Program-made: the position numbers and the translations under genes
Notes under the pieces: generated by a model
Told to the model about the DNA's origin: nothing
The model's database searches: none
What the model saw: the letters and a program-made list of their open reading frames with translations, nothing else
Shown: positions 10,036 to 18,433 of the stretch, in pieces
Layout of the letters: every line of letters begins with the position of its first letter
How positions within the stretch are numbered: the first letter of the stretch is position 1
Origin: Plantago elongata
Lineage: Eukaryota > Streptophyta > Magnoliopsida > Lamiales > Plantaginaceae
Reading direction: 5' to 3'
DNA length: 20,292 nt
NCBI GenBank assembly: GCA_036897095.1
Contig: JAYMSP010003296.1
Coordinates: forward strand, 1-20,292

Positions 10036-10167
10036 CTTGAATATGAGAATGGCAGTGAGGTCGCGGTTATTTCTCACAATAATCGAATGCATACCGAGTT
10101 ACTTGAACATGAGAATGACAGCGAAGCCACGACTATTTCTCACAGGAATCGCATGCATACCAAGTAG
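10036..10167 (+). repeat. Two-copy tandem repeat, 66-bp unit, inside an open frame
   Basis: Seen: a 66-bp unit starting CTTGAATATGAGAATG (10036-10101) is followed directly by a second starting CTTGAACATGAGAATG (10102-10167). They share TATTTCTCACA and GCATGCATACC-type blocks. The unit length is divisible by three and an open frame runs from 9947 to 10261. The two repeat peptides begin LNMRMAVRSRLFLT and LNMRMTAKPRLFLT. There is no recognised family, and no promoter or splice evidence. I regard it as a repeat, with coding possible but unproven. Confidence 0.6.
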
Positions 10168-11306
10168 CCTTAGCTTTCACAACCTCCCTCTTAAGTTCTT
10201 TAATTTTATTTTCAAACGACCCTTAATTGGTTCAGTTTCAAGATCTTGGATTACTCCCTAGATTCTAGTTCCGTTACAACACTAAAACAATCACTTAACG
10301 AATCCATCTCCAGAAGATGATCGAATCGTGAGTATTTATGATCGATTAGGAATGGCGTAGTAATACACATGACTTATGTACTTATTCTTTTTATATATTA
10401 TAAATAATACCACATGACTTATTTTTACATACTATATGTAATATATTTATCATAATAATTTTCAAAATGATTTCTTACTTTAAAAAATTATTAATTTCAT
10501 CATTCGAATAAAAAAAGTCGAATAAACTTTAATGTTAGTTTAAATTTTTTACAGTCCACCTGTTAGAGCTCAGATCTAGAAAAGCTCCAGATCGAAGCTC
10601 TTTAAAACTATATAGCTTCGATTTGGAAGCTCGGTTCATAGTTCAGAGCTATCATAACCCATCTAATTTAACTTTTAACATAAAATTATATTTAACTTTT
10701 AGTGTAAATGTGCAAATTCTAATGTATAAAATTATTTGGGGCCTGGAGTCAGCGTCGGTCCAAACCTTTTGAGGCCTTGTGTATGACATTGAAATTATTT
10801 GAAATAGACCCCAAATAATAAAAGATTTTAAGAAAAGAAACAGTATAACATTGAAATTATTTTAATACGCAAGTTTTTATGAACTTTTGTATGAGTTTAA
10901 TATCTATGAAATGAAAGAAATAGGAGAACAAGGAAGTAATTAAGATAAATTGATAAACTGATGAATTAAAAATTGATTATACATTATCTAGATTGAAGTG
11001 GAAAATTAATGTTTTACCTTAAATAAATATAAATTGTTTATATGAATTTTTATAATGATTTATTTTTCAATTGCAAAATAATCATGCTTCAATGGTTATG
11101 TATTATTATATAAAAAATAGTTTTAATTTTGTAGAAACATACGGAAAAAAAATGTTAAAAATAATAGAAAGAAAATAAAACATAATTAAAGACTACAATA
11201 AACAAGTAACTTGTATATTAATTTTTTTTCTAAAAGCCCACTATTTAATTAGATATATAAAATAGCCTCTAACCAGGTTGGACTATGTACAAAGTGACTC
11301 ATTACA
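10168..11306. other. AT-rich intergenic DNA, possibly with a decayed DNA-transposon end at 10750
   Basis: No genes are seen. 10565-10650 is rich in AGCTC/GAGCTT words that can pair with each other. CAGCGTCGGTCCAAACC at 10750-10766, followed by TTTTGAGGCCTTGTG, resembles the terminus of plant hAT-like elements. I found no convincing partner end or target duplication for it. Confidence 0.3.
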
Positions 11307-12185
11307 CAGTGGTGGAACTAAATATTTAAATTAGGTGAGGCATAATGAAAACAAAAGTATATAGTTAAAACAAAAATGTAGTAATATTGTATAAGTTTTT
11401 TATGTTTTTAATATCACTATTACAATCATGTTATTGCAACCAATCAATCACATTACACTAAATATATTCAAATCATCTGTAAATTAATGTATACATAGTC
11501 CCTTTTCTCAACAACTCAGTCTCTTACAAGGCTAGCATACACTAGAACACAAGTCCGCTTCTATGGGAATTAAATCCATGACCTCTGAGATCATAGCACC
11601 TCAACCTAATCAAATAAGCTAGGCCTTATTGGCTAGTGTATAAGATTTCAAGATGATGAAAAATTCATATAATGTTTTTTACAAAGATGATGAAAAATTC
11701 TCTTGACCTAAAAAATTCAATTGTCACCGTTATTCTGGTAAGTAACACTTTATATTTTTTTGAATATTTATTATTTTAATTATTCTTTTAAATGTTCTTT
11801 TTTCGAGCTACACATAGATCCGTAGGTATATTATAAAATATTTTTGTAACGAAATAATTTAATATCGAAGAAAAAGGTGTAAAATTATATTCAGAAAAAA
11901 TAAACAATCCCTAATCTGTATTAAGTATGCAAATAAATTATTTACAGAAATAATATCATATGTCCAATCCAAAAGAAATAAAAGGGAGAAAAGAAGAATT
12001 GAAGGAACAAAATAAATGGTGGGAACAAAATTATAACAACTCGTGGAGATCTAATTGAGATAGGAACGAATTCATGAAGGGCAACTTATAAGGAGACTGT
12101 TAAATCAGTTAATTAACACTAGTAGACCTTAGCTACTGACAAGCAAAATTTCAGGTTACTTGGCCATAAACTGGCTCCGCCAGTG
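11307..12185. mobile_element. Non-autonomous hAT-like transposon, 879 bp, with 8-bp target-site duplication
   Basis: Seen: the left end is CAGTGGTGGAACTA at 11307 and the right end is TGGCTCCGCCAGTG ending at 12185. The reverse complement of the right end, CACTGGCGGAGCCA, matches the left end at 10 of 14 bases. The flanks are TCATTACA at 11299-11306 and TCACTACA at 12186-12193, an 8-bp direct repeat with one mismatch. Known: hAT elements make 8-bp duplications and many plant ones have CAGNGGCGG-type ends. There is no open frame of any length, so it is non-autonomous. It contains a nested tRNA-like relic at 11536-11642. Confidence 0.7.
11536..11642 (-). mobile_element. tRNA-derived SINE-like relic nested in the hAT-like element
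   Basis: Seen on the minus strand: TAGCTTATTTGATTAGG (11621 to 11605) resembles a tRNA A box with its D-loop. 28 bases later GATTTAATTCC (11576 to 11566) matches the B box GGTTCGANTCC at 8 of 11 positions. Order and spacing fit a tRNA head. The block is bounded by inverted CATACACTAG (11536-11545) and CTAGTGTATA (11633-11642). The rest of the cloverleaf does not pair, so it is not a working tRNA gene. Confidence 0.5.
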
Positions 12186-12393
12186 TCACTACACATGCAT
12201 ATATCCGATCCTGACTTTATCTATACTACATATAAAGCATATATGAATCTTAGAAGTGTAATATATCAAATGTTATTTGAAATATATAAAATTATAGTAT
12301 AGTTATTTATGAATTTTACTTTCACTATTATATTGAATTGGGACCACAATACTATGTCGGGTGAACATTTTGTATGGGCTCCGGACCGGACCT

Positions 12394-12540
12394 GCAGTAC
12401 GAAGGAGGTGTAATTAATGGAAATAGTGTTCACCAATGCGCATTTTGCTTGGAAATAACAATTAACCGGACCGGACTAATTCTGTTTAATTTTGCTTGGA
12501 AATAACAAATGCACTAATGCAGTACGAAGGAGGTGCAATT
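12394..12540. repeat. Interleaved local duplications
   Basis: Seen: GCAGTACGAAGGAGGTG(T/C)AATT occurs at 12394-12415 and 12519-12540. TTTTGCTTGGAAATAACAA occurs exactly at 12443-12461 and 12490-12508. The order is a-b-b-a, with the copies in the same orientation. CGGACCGGAC appears at 12382 and again at 12466. This suggests replication slippage or repair of a transposon excision or insertion. Non-coding. Confidence 0.7.
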
Positions 12541-12741
12541 GTATCATAGAATGCACATGATACAACAATCGTTTTTCGAATTGTTATTTTCAAACACATA
12601 TCGACATGTGAGTCTTTCAAAATTTTCTTTAGGAACCATGTTGGAGTTAAAACTTTAAAACAAAGACCTATCAAAGAAAAACGTTGCATGATAGAGTGGA
12701 AATGTAAAAAAAAAAATAAAAAAAAATGTATCATAGAGTGC
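12540..12741 (+). mobile_element. Short A-tailed retroposon with 15-bp target-site duplication
   Basis: Seen: TGTATCATAGAATGC at 12540-12554 and TGTATCATAGAGTGC at 12727-12741 are direct repeats (14 of 15 identical). The DNA between them (12555-12726) ends in an A-rich tail (A10-T-A9) abutting the second repeat. Known: a 3' poly(A) next to a target duplication of 7-20 bp is the mark of LINE-mediated insertion. The 172-bp insert has no clear A/B box and no useful open frame. It may be a truncated LINE 3' end, a SINE, or a retrocopied transcript tail; I cannot tell which. Confidence 0.6.
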
Positions 12742-12745
12742 GGAT

Positions 12746-12851
12746 TTGTTTAACAAAACTAGCTGGAAAGCTAGCTAGTAGCTGGTTAAGTATTTTTTTT
12801 TTTTTTAACAAGCTAACTCGATTAGCTTCTCAAATCAGCTAGCTTGTTTAA
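12746..12851. mobile_element. Small foldback element (about 90 bp) with possible 8-bp direct repeats
   Basis: Seen: the left arm (about 12751-12787, rich in CTAGCTGG and AGCTAG) is partly complementary to the right arm (12808-12850, ending TCAGCTAGCTTGTTTAAG). A run of 14 T lies between the arms. TTGTTTAA flanks the unit at 12746-12753 and 12844-12851. The flanking octamer overlaps the inverted arms, so it may be arm sequence and not a target duplication. Confidence 0.4.
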
Positions 12852-13288
12852 GAAATTGCGCGTTCACATAACAAACTTTTTATCAAATATAATACAATGT
12901 TTAACAGTATATCTAGTGTGACGGTATATAGGTCCTTTTTTTAATTATTAATTTTATAAGGTTATCGGCGTGATATATTTTATGTATAAAACTTACTTAG
13001 TTAAGCTATTCTATTTAACTGAAATTCACTGAATTAAATACATCTGAATTGAACTGAACTAAATTGAAGTGTAGTATAATTATAATTAATTGGAGCTGAA
13101 CTGAAGTGATTGGTTTCTTTGTATTTGGAAACGCGGTCAATGACTTAAGTTTTATTAAAATGAGCCCGTTTAAATATTTGTGATGTTCGAAATATATATT
13201 TACGATTTTTCATAATAATTGGTACGAGAAAAGAAATGTATTTATAAATTACATTTGAGAATCACAATATTGAAAATTCTGCATTTTT
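12852..13288. other. AT-rich upstream DNA
   Basis: No gene is seen. 13015-13120 repeats CTGAA/TGAACTGAA words (ATTGAACTGAACTAAATTG), suggesting a worn MITE or simple repeat. Confidence 0.3.
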
Positions 13289-13379
13289 AAATATCTGATC
13301 CGAGGATTCCGAGCAGATATTTCTTTCGAAACACAACTTATATTGTGTTTCGAATTACAATTCAGCTATTCGCTGAATT
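13289..13379. promoter_or_regulatory. Three consecutive perfect hairpins upstream of the FAR1-domain gene
   Basis: Seen: AAATATCTG (13289-13297) pairs with CAGATATTT (13314-13322), loop 16. TTCGAAACACAA (13325-13336) pairs with TTGTGTTTCGAA (13343-13354), loop 6. AATTCAGC (13359-13366) pairs with GCTGAATT (13372-13379), loop 5. The three perfect stems of 9, 12 and 8 bp are separated by only 2 and 4 bases. They lie about 140-230 bp before the likely first exon. Function is unknown. They could be a relic of a foldback element, a paired-site protein-binding region, or chance in AT-rich DNA, though the 12-bp stem argues against chance. Confidence 0.5.
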
Positions 13380-13521
13380 TTTTTTCACATCAACTTGAAA
13401 TTCTTTAAATTATGCAGTAAACCCATTAAATTATGTTTAAAAACCCAAACCAATCACTGATCAGCATTTGGGCTTTGTCTGCTTGTATTTCTTGAGCTCG
13501 AATTTCCCAAATCACAGGGCG

Positions 13522-13548
13522 ATGGCAGCTCAAGTGACGTCGTTTTGA
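13522..13548 (+). promoter_or_regulatory. Leader exon of the FAR1-domain gene with an 8-codon upstream ORF
   Basis: Seen: an exon-like stretch, beginning somewhere near 13500, ends at a donor CAG/GTATAAC (13603/13604). It contains an ATG at 13522 opening an 8-codon frame (MAAQVTSF) that stops at 13546-13548. A threefold GCTGAA repeat follows. The matching acceptor TTTTGCAG (14692-14699) would join it to the first coding exon. That exon has a second tiny upstream frame (MEL, 14710-14721) before the main ATG. The transcription start is not determinable, and the leader assignment is inferred from splice signals only. If real, two short upstream ORFs would lower translation of the main protein. 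Confidence 0.4.
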
Positions 13549-13603
13549 AGCTGAAGCTGAAGCTGTGCCGAATTTCTAGACTGTATTTCGACACTCGCAG
13601 CAG

Positions 13604-14699
13604 GTATAACCGTTACTTTTTCTCTGTCTCTCTAATTTGTAGCGAAGTTTTCATTTTCATGTTCCGTCAGTATATGAGGAGAAGTATTAATTAAATGTGT
13701 TGAATCATTGCGTACTTAGTATATAGAAGAAGAAGAAGATGTATCTACCTAGTTCAACTATGTTAAATGTTTAAAGATCTAGGAGCTTAATTTAGTATTT
13801 TGTAACTTCGTGATTGCTAAGTTTGCAATTTTAATTGCGGTTAATTTCCTGCAATTTCAAGTGTCACCACCTAGCTCACATATTTGCAGGAAAACCTGCA
13901 TTTCCAATTGCACTCCGATGAATTGGGCACGCTGAGGTTTTCGCAATTGCAGCTTCCCTTGTTTTACAAATCATCACAATTTGCCAGTCATCCAACCAAC
14001 TCTGCGCTTTACGAATCACCTCCCAAATCTTATAAAAAAAATGGGTTTCTTTGAAATTGGAAGTATTGATGTGTTTTGGTGTAAGTTTACATTTGGTTTT
14101 TGCTAATGTTTGGGAAAGCAGGTTTTTTCTGTAGGAATTTTATATATATATATAAATATATGCTAGTAGTAGATTAGACAGTCGGCTTTCTGTAGTATGA
14201 GAGTGAAGCTACAAATTTTACATCCATCCAGGTTCGATTCCACCCACTTGAAATAAGGCACCAAAGAAACAGAATACAAGTAGTCGAATGTCAAATACAT
14301 CGTTATTTGTCTAAATTCCCTCTCATGGTCTCTGCCGTTAAACTACTTGCAATGTTTTGTTACTTCACTCAAATTTTGCAGCTACTGTTTGAAGAGGATA
14401 AGTGTTAATAGAGGAGACTATGTAATTTGATGTTTTCGTGTTGTTTTTTATGGAGAAACACTACTAGGAATCATAGTGTTGCATGTATCAGTTAATAGGG
14501 TTGTTATGTTGTAGACAAATGCTATAACTGTAAATATATATTTAGCTGTTGCCTGTGGTTATTTCGTACAGAGTACAGACAGTTTTGTAGTAGTTTTTTA
14601 CTGGCTACTTTCCAAGGTCATAAACTAAATATTTTTTAAATTACAGTTATAGCTAAATTATAGTTATGTCGACTCTGTTAATAATTCTGTGTTTTGCAG
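13604..14699 (+). other. Inferred leader intron of the FAR1-domain gene
   Basis: The stretch is T-rich, begins GTATAACC and ends TTTTGCAG, about 1.1 kb long. It holds a perfect small palindrome, TGCAGG/AAAA/CCTGCA, at 13885-13900. It also holds an AT dinucleotide run at about 14142-14159 and a tRNA-like relic at 14175-14241. No coding exon is recognised inside it. Confidence 0.4.
14175..14241 (+). mobile_element. tRNA-like (SINE) promoter relic in the leader intron
   Basis: Seen: GGTTCGATTCC at 14231-14241 is an exact match to the Pol III B box. TAGACAGTCGG at 14175-14185 is a loose A-box match, 45 bases upstream. The surrounding sequence does not fold as a tRNA. Most likely an old SINE fragment; a chance B box is possible. 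Confidence 0.35.
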
Positions 14700-14735
14700 C
14701 TCAATCATTATGGAACTGTGACTAGGGTTTCCAGG

Positions 14736-16211
14736 ATGCTGAGCTCATTAACAAGTAAGAAGGTTTTTCTTATCAATAGTATTTGTTATGTATTCATGTG
14801 AGATGTTATCAAATGAAGTGTTTTCTCTAGAAACACATGCAAATATTTACTAGAGTCTAGAGCCATTTAAATTTGAAAGAATCTTTTATTTGATTCTACT
14901 TCATTTTTGGTCACTCCCCAATAATCTCAAACATTTGCAAACAGGCAATAAGATAATTGCTTCTCCTGGGAACATGTTACTGGTTCTTGTTGTTTGATTG
15001 TGTTTTCCAGACACATTCCCTGTAAACAGAAATTCGAGATCTGATCATGGGGCTCTGAGATTTCTAGTTTCAGTCTTGTTTAAATATAGTGAATACCTTT
15101 GAGACTTTGACTTGAGTAAATAGGAGCTGGACGTAACCATTGTATTCTGTATATTATTCCAATAATTTCTTCTCATGAACAAATATTAAGTCTACAAGAT
15201 AATGTATTTAGTATTTACTGCTACTCCTGGATAACATGGTGATTTTTGCTTCTTATAACTTTCTTAGATCAAAGTAATTCTGCTGAATTGGAAGAAGGTG
15301 ACTTGAATGCCGAGAGTTTAGGAGAAGAAGCTTCCCTTCAAGCTGAGGACAATGGGGCCCAGGGGCAAGAAAATGATGTTCTTGAACCATATCAGGGTAT
15401 GGAATTCGACTCAGAAGATGATGCGAGAAGATTTTATACTGAATATGCCAAAAGAGTAGGATTTGTGGTGCGACTTATGCAGAGGCGCCTTTCTGAAATT
15501 GATGGCAGTATTGTTGCCCGTCGTCTTGGGTGTAACAAACAAGGATTTGCTTCTAGTACGCAGAAAATCACAATTGGCCCAGAAAGAAAACCGCGGGCAA
15601 GTGCACGTCAAGGTTGCAACGCAACAATATTAGTTAGGATGGATGAGAAGTCCAGGAAGTGGGTTTGTACAAGATTTGAGAAGGAGCATAATCATCCACT
15701 AGTTGTCACTGCTCATGAAAGCACAAACATGGTAACTTATTTTTCTTTGGATGCACACCTGCTCTCATTTATGCTATTTCTCGTACCTTTTGTTTCACGA
15801 TATAAAATTAAATTAATTCTATTTATTTCAGTTTGCCTTCTCGCTGTAATCTTCTACTATGACCTAGTTAACCGAAGTTGATGCTGTGGCTTCTCCAATG
15901 CCATGCCAGTGCATGTTAGCTGTAGATATTCTCATCTTGCATCTGAATCATTACTCTTTCCTTGGTGTGTATAGGATGATAAGGACAAGAAAATCCAAGA
16001 ACTTACCCGAGAGTTGCAAAGACAGGATGAGCTATGCGCAGCATATAAAGAGCGGTTGATCAATCTCATGGCCACAATTGATAATCAATCTGAGCATTTG
16101 TCTTCAAAAGTTCAGATAGTTGTTGAAAATATGAAGAAAGCAGAAGCTGAAACGCTGGTGTTTAGAAGTCGTGTTAATTTTGGTCACCTTGATTCTTCCT
16201 GTAATCAATGA
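14736..16211 (+). CDS. FAR1-domain protein (short FHY3/FAR1-related factor type), 3 coding exons, 239 aa
   Basis: Coding exons: 14736-14754, 15268-15731 and 15975-16211, joined by GT-AG introns (ACAA/GTAAGA...TTCTTAG/ATCA, phase 1; ATG/GTAACT...GTATAG/GATG, phase 0). The frame is continuous to a TGA at 16209-16211. The ATG at 14736 has A at -3; a codon-level start inside exon 2 is not needed. Residues 8-45 are acidic. A FAR1 DNA-binding domain spans about 48-155 (starts YQGMEFDSEDDARRFYTEYA). It has the zinc-ligand series C95, C123, H147, H149 of the WRKY-GCM1-like fold and a conserved tryptophan W138. Residues 163-220 are charged and helical, probably a coiled coil. Known: FAR1/FHY3 proteins are nuclear transcription factors derived from Mutator-like transposases. 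This one lacks the MULE transposase and SWIM domains, matching the short family members (about 200-250 aa) such as Arabidopsis At3g07500, At2g43280 and At3g59470. It converges on the calmodulin-like gene 361 bp away. Confidence 0.88.
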
Positions 16212-16427
16212 GCTGGTACTCTCTGTATATATGAACTTCCGGGTTGTGTTCATTATATGAATGTGTTATTTGGTGAATTTGAGATCCCGAGTAAATTGAT
16301 ACGCCAATGCAGAAAAATCCAGCACAATTATACAGGATATACATGCAATTTTTATTCCAGCGATCACGAAAATAGATTTGAATGAAATCACTCTCATCAG
16401 ACATGTTCTGAAGAATCATAATTACAG

Positions 16428-16433
16428 TTTATT
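16428..16433 (-). terminator. Likely polyadenylation signal of the calmodulin-like gene
   Basis: On the minus strand this reads AATAAA, within ATAAATAAACTG, about 140 bases after the stop codon. The intervening 3' UTR is T/G-rich on the minus strand, as usual. Transcripts extending past it would run into the 3' UTR of the convergent FAR1-domain gene (stop at 16211). Confidence 0.5.
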
Positions 16434-16572
16434 TATGTTAAGCAAACTGCAAAACCATTTAATTACAATTCATGCACACTCTCACACATCACAATGAACA
16501 CTAATTTCACAAGCACAAGCAGGAAATTCCTGGAGAGAAAGGGAGTTAAAACTGCGTGGCATGCGTCGATTC

Positions 16573-17046
16573 TCACAAATTCAAGGCGGCGAATCCGCCA
16601 CTCTTCATCATCTGGCGAAATTCTTGAAAATTGACACGGCCATCGCCATCGGCATCAACCTTGGTGATCATCTGCTTGCAGTCCTCAATCGTCCGGCCCT
16701 GTTTCAACCCAAGGGAGGAGAGAACTGACCGCAATTCCTCCCCTGTGATGAATCCGTCCCCGTTTTGATCGAAAACATTAAATGCCTCACGCATGTCTTC
16801 CTCCTCGTCTCCCCTTTCGTCATCATCCATGATCGCCGCATAAAGCGCCCCGAACTCCTCAGCATCTACATAACCATCACCGTTGGCATCAATCTTCTCG
16901 ATCATCTGCACCAGCTCCTTGTCAGGTATGTGAATCCCTAGCTTTTTGAGCGATTCGCTTAATTCATTACGGCTAATTTTACCATCTCCGTTCCGATCAA
17001 ACATTGAGAATACCCTTCGCAGCTCCACCCGATCCATTACTTTCAT
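16573..17046 (-). CDS. CML3: Calmodulin-like protein with four EF-hands (CML3/CML7 type), intronless
   Basis: A 157-residue acidic calcium sensor. All four EF-hand loops are canonical 12-residue DxNGDG-type loops ending in Glu: D17-E28, D53-E64, D93-E104 and D131-E142 (the last is [12 protein letters not shown]). The linker at 73-84 is a run of Asp/Glu ([11 protein letters not shown]). The signature [33 protein letters not shown] and the tail GGFAALNL place it in the plant CML3/CML4/CML5/CML7 group, and the end GGFAAL-NL is closest to Arabidopsis CML3 as I remember it. The family binds Ca2+ and relays it to target proteins; no enzymatic activity. There is no signal peptide or membrane anchor, so cytosol or nucleus is likely. 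Start: the first ATG (17046) has a poor context. The second (M4, 17037-17035) has G at -3 and +4 and matches homologues that begin MD, so the real protein may be 154 aa. The symbol is by similarity; CML7 is the main alternative. Confidence 0.95.
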   Translation of the reverse strand: MKVMDRVELRRVFSMFDRNGDGKISRNELSESLKKLGIHIPDKELVQMIEKIDANGDGYVDAEEFGALYAAIMDDDERGDEEEDMREAFNVFDQNGDGFITGEELRSVLSSLGLKQGRTIEDCKQMITKVDADGDGRVNFQEFRQMMKSGGFAALNL

Positions 17047-17108
17047 GAAAACCGACCCGTGAAGATGAGAAATAGGTGCTGATAACAGGGTAATTTCTGA
17101 ATGTTTTG

Positions 17109-17115
17109 TTATATA
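17109..17115 (-). promoter_or_regulatory. TATA box of the calmodulin-like gene
   Basis: On the minus strand the sequence reads CTATATAAC, with TATATAA 63 bases before the first ATG. Transcription would start near 17080 and give a leader of about 35-45 bases. Upstream of it, the minus strand is strongly pyrimidine-rich (CCTTCCTTAATTCTCCTCTT at about 17163-17144, and further to about 17330), as in plant Y-patch core promoters. Confidence 0.55.
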
Positions 17116-18433
17116 GCTTTTAGTTCCGGCGATGAGTTAAAGATTGAAGAGGAGAATTAAGGAAGGTTAACCATTAGGTTAAGCCAAAAATCAAAGTGAT
17201 AAAGAGAGGGGAAAAAAGTATAATAAAAGTGGATGGAGAATCAAGCAGAGAAGAAAAAAGCAAAGTGTGAGAAATATATGAAAGTGGAAGGGAAGAGAAG
17301 AGAAGGGTTGATGCATGCACGTTGAGTATTGCAAATAAGGAACTGGAACCATAAATTTGTGGGATTGAGAAAAGAGTGGAGGGAAATGTGGACTGCATGC
17401 CATTATCTATGGCTAAAAGATTTTGTATTCCCAATACCTATCAAGTGTTGATCTTCTAGATCCACATTAGATTTTTAATGTAGTCATCACATGTTTTAAA
17501 ATCTATTATTACGAATCGGAGATTGAAACATTAGCTTGTTTTATTAATGAGTTGAATAGAAATTGAACACCGTTAAAGCTTAGCTAAATTCGATTGATGT
17601 GATACGCTACTTCATTTCGATCGAAAAATAACCCTAGGTTCGACATCTAGAATCCACAAACTTATAGTGAATCACCCGGTGAAAGTATAGAAAGGTCAGT
17701 AAGTAATATGCTTTCCAAAATGCAACTTAATCCGACGAATAACAAACCACGAATCAATTTTTAAAAATGGGCTTGTGACTTTAGTGAAGTGATTGTCCAT
17801 TGTAGCTATGGAATATTTTTTGTTTCTGCTTTGGTTATTCACAGGACCATGAATTCCCTGTAGTTGATCAGAAGCTTGAGAACGTTACATGACTTGAGGA
17901 GCTGAGGTTTGATTAGTTAAGTGATTGTCCAGATTTAAATTTCGAACAGTTCACGTTAGTGCGTGCTCTCACACTTTGCAAATGCAGAGCTCCTTCTAGT
18001 GCGCTTTAAGATTTCTTACAGTCCGCTTTAATAAAAATTACAAGTACACCTCCAACAAATCTTAATTGTGGAAGCCATAATACTTCAAATTAACCCGAAT
18101 TACTTGGCTTCATTTTCTACTTTCCTTCTGCTTCTCACTTTTTCTTCGACATCATTACTAGTATCTTATTCGCTTACATAATTGTCTAAGCTAGTTGACA
18201 GTCGATCCACTTTCTTCATCGAATTCCATCTCCTTCGAATTCGATCATCATTTGACTAATGTTAAAAGCTTTTTTATATTTGACATATTAATTATGCTTA
18301 AAATTACAAATTCAATCGAATAAATACTTTATCATCAATACCTCTCTAATAAATCTTTATACAGAAGACAAATATTACTCAATTTTAAGAATTAAACACA
18401 TGATCTCTTGATTCGCCACACATCGATACGAAG
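17116..18433. other. Upstream region of the calmodulin-like gene and intergenic DNA
   Basis: No complete gene. 17190-17400 is pyrimidine-rich on the minus strand, probably the CML promoter. AGTGATTGTCCA occurs at about 17781 and 17920. At about 17844-17900 an acceptor-like TTATTCACAG is followed by a short exon-like frame (HEFPVVDQKLENVT, then a stop) that I do not recognise. 18250-18420 is AT-rich with nothing identifiable. Confidence 0.3.

Noticed and set aside
10750-12392. A hAT-like element from CAGCGTCGGTCC to GGACCGGACCTG
   Set aside because: The ends match at only about 9 of 12 bases and the 8-bp flanks (CTGGAGT-type versus CAGTACGA) do not match.
14231-14241. tRNA gene from the exact B box
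   Set aside because: No acceptor, D, anticodon or T stems can be formed around it.
15246-15881. 211-codon frame as the real FAR1-domain protein
   Set aside because: Its start lies in an intron and its tail runs through a GT-AG intron. The spliced three-exon model keeps frame and yields a sensible C-terminus.
17174-17434. Minus-strand open frames upstream of the calmodulin-like gene
   Set aside because: They are pyrimidine-rich promoter and leader sequence encoding Ser/Leu/Phe-rich low-complexity peptides, in two frames at once.
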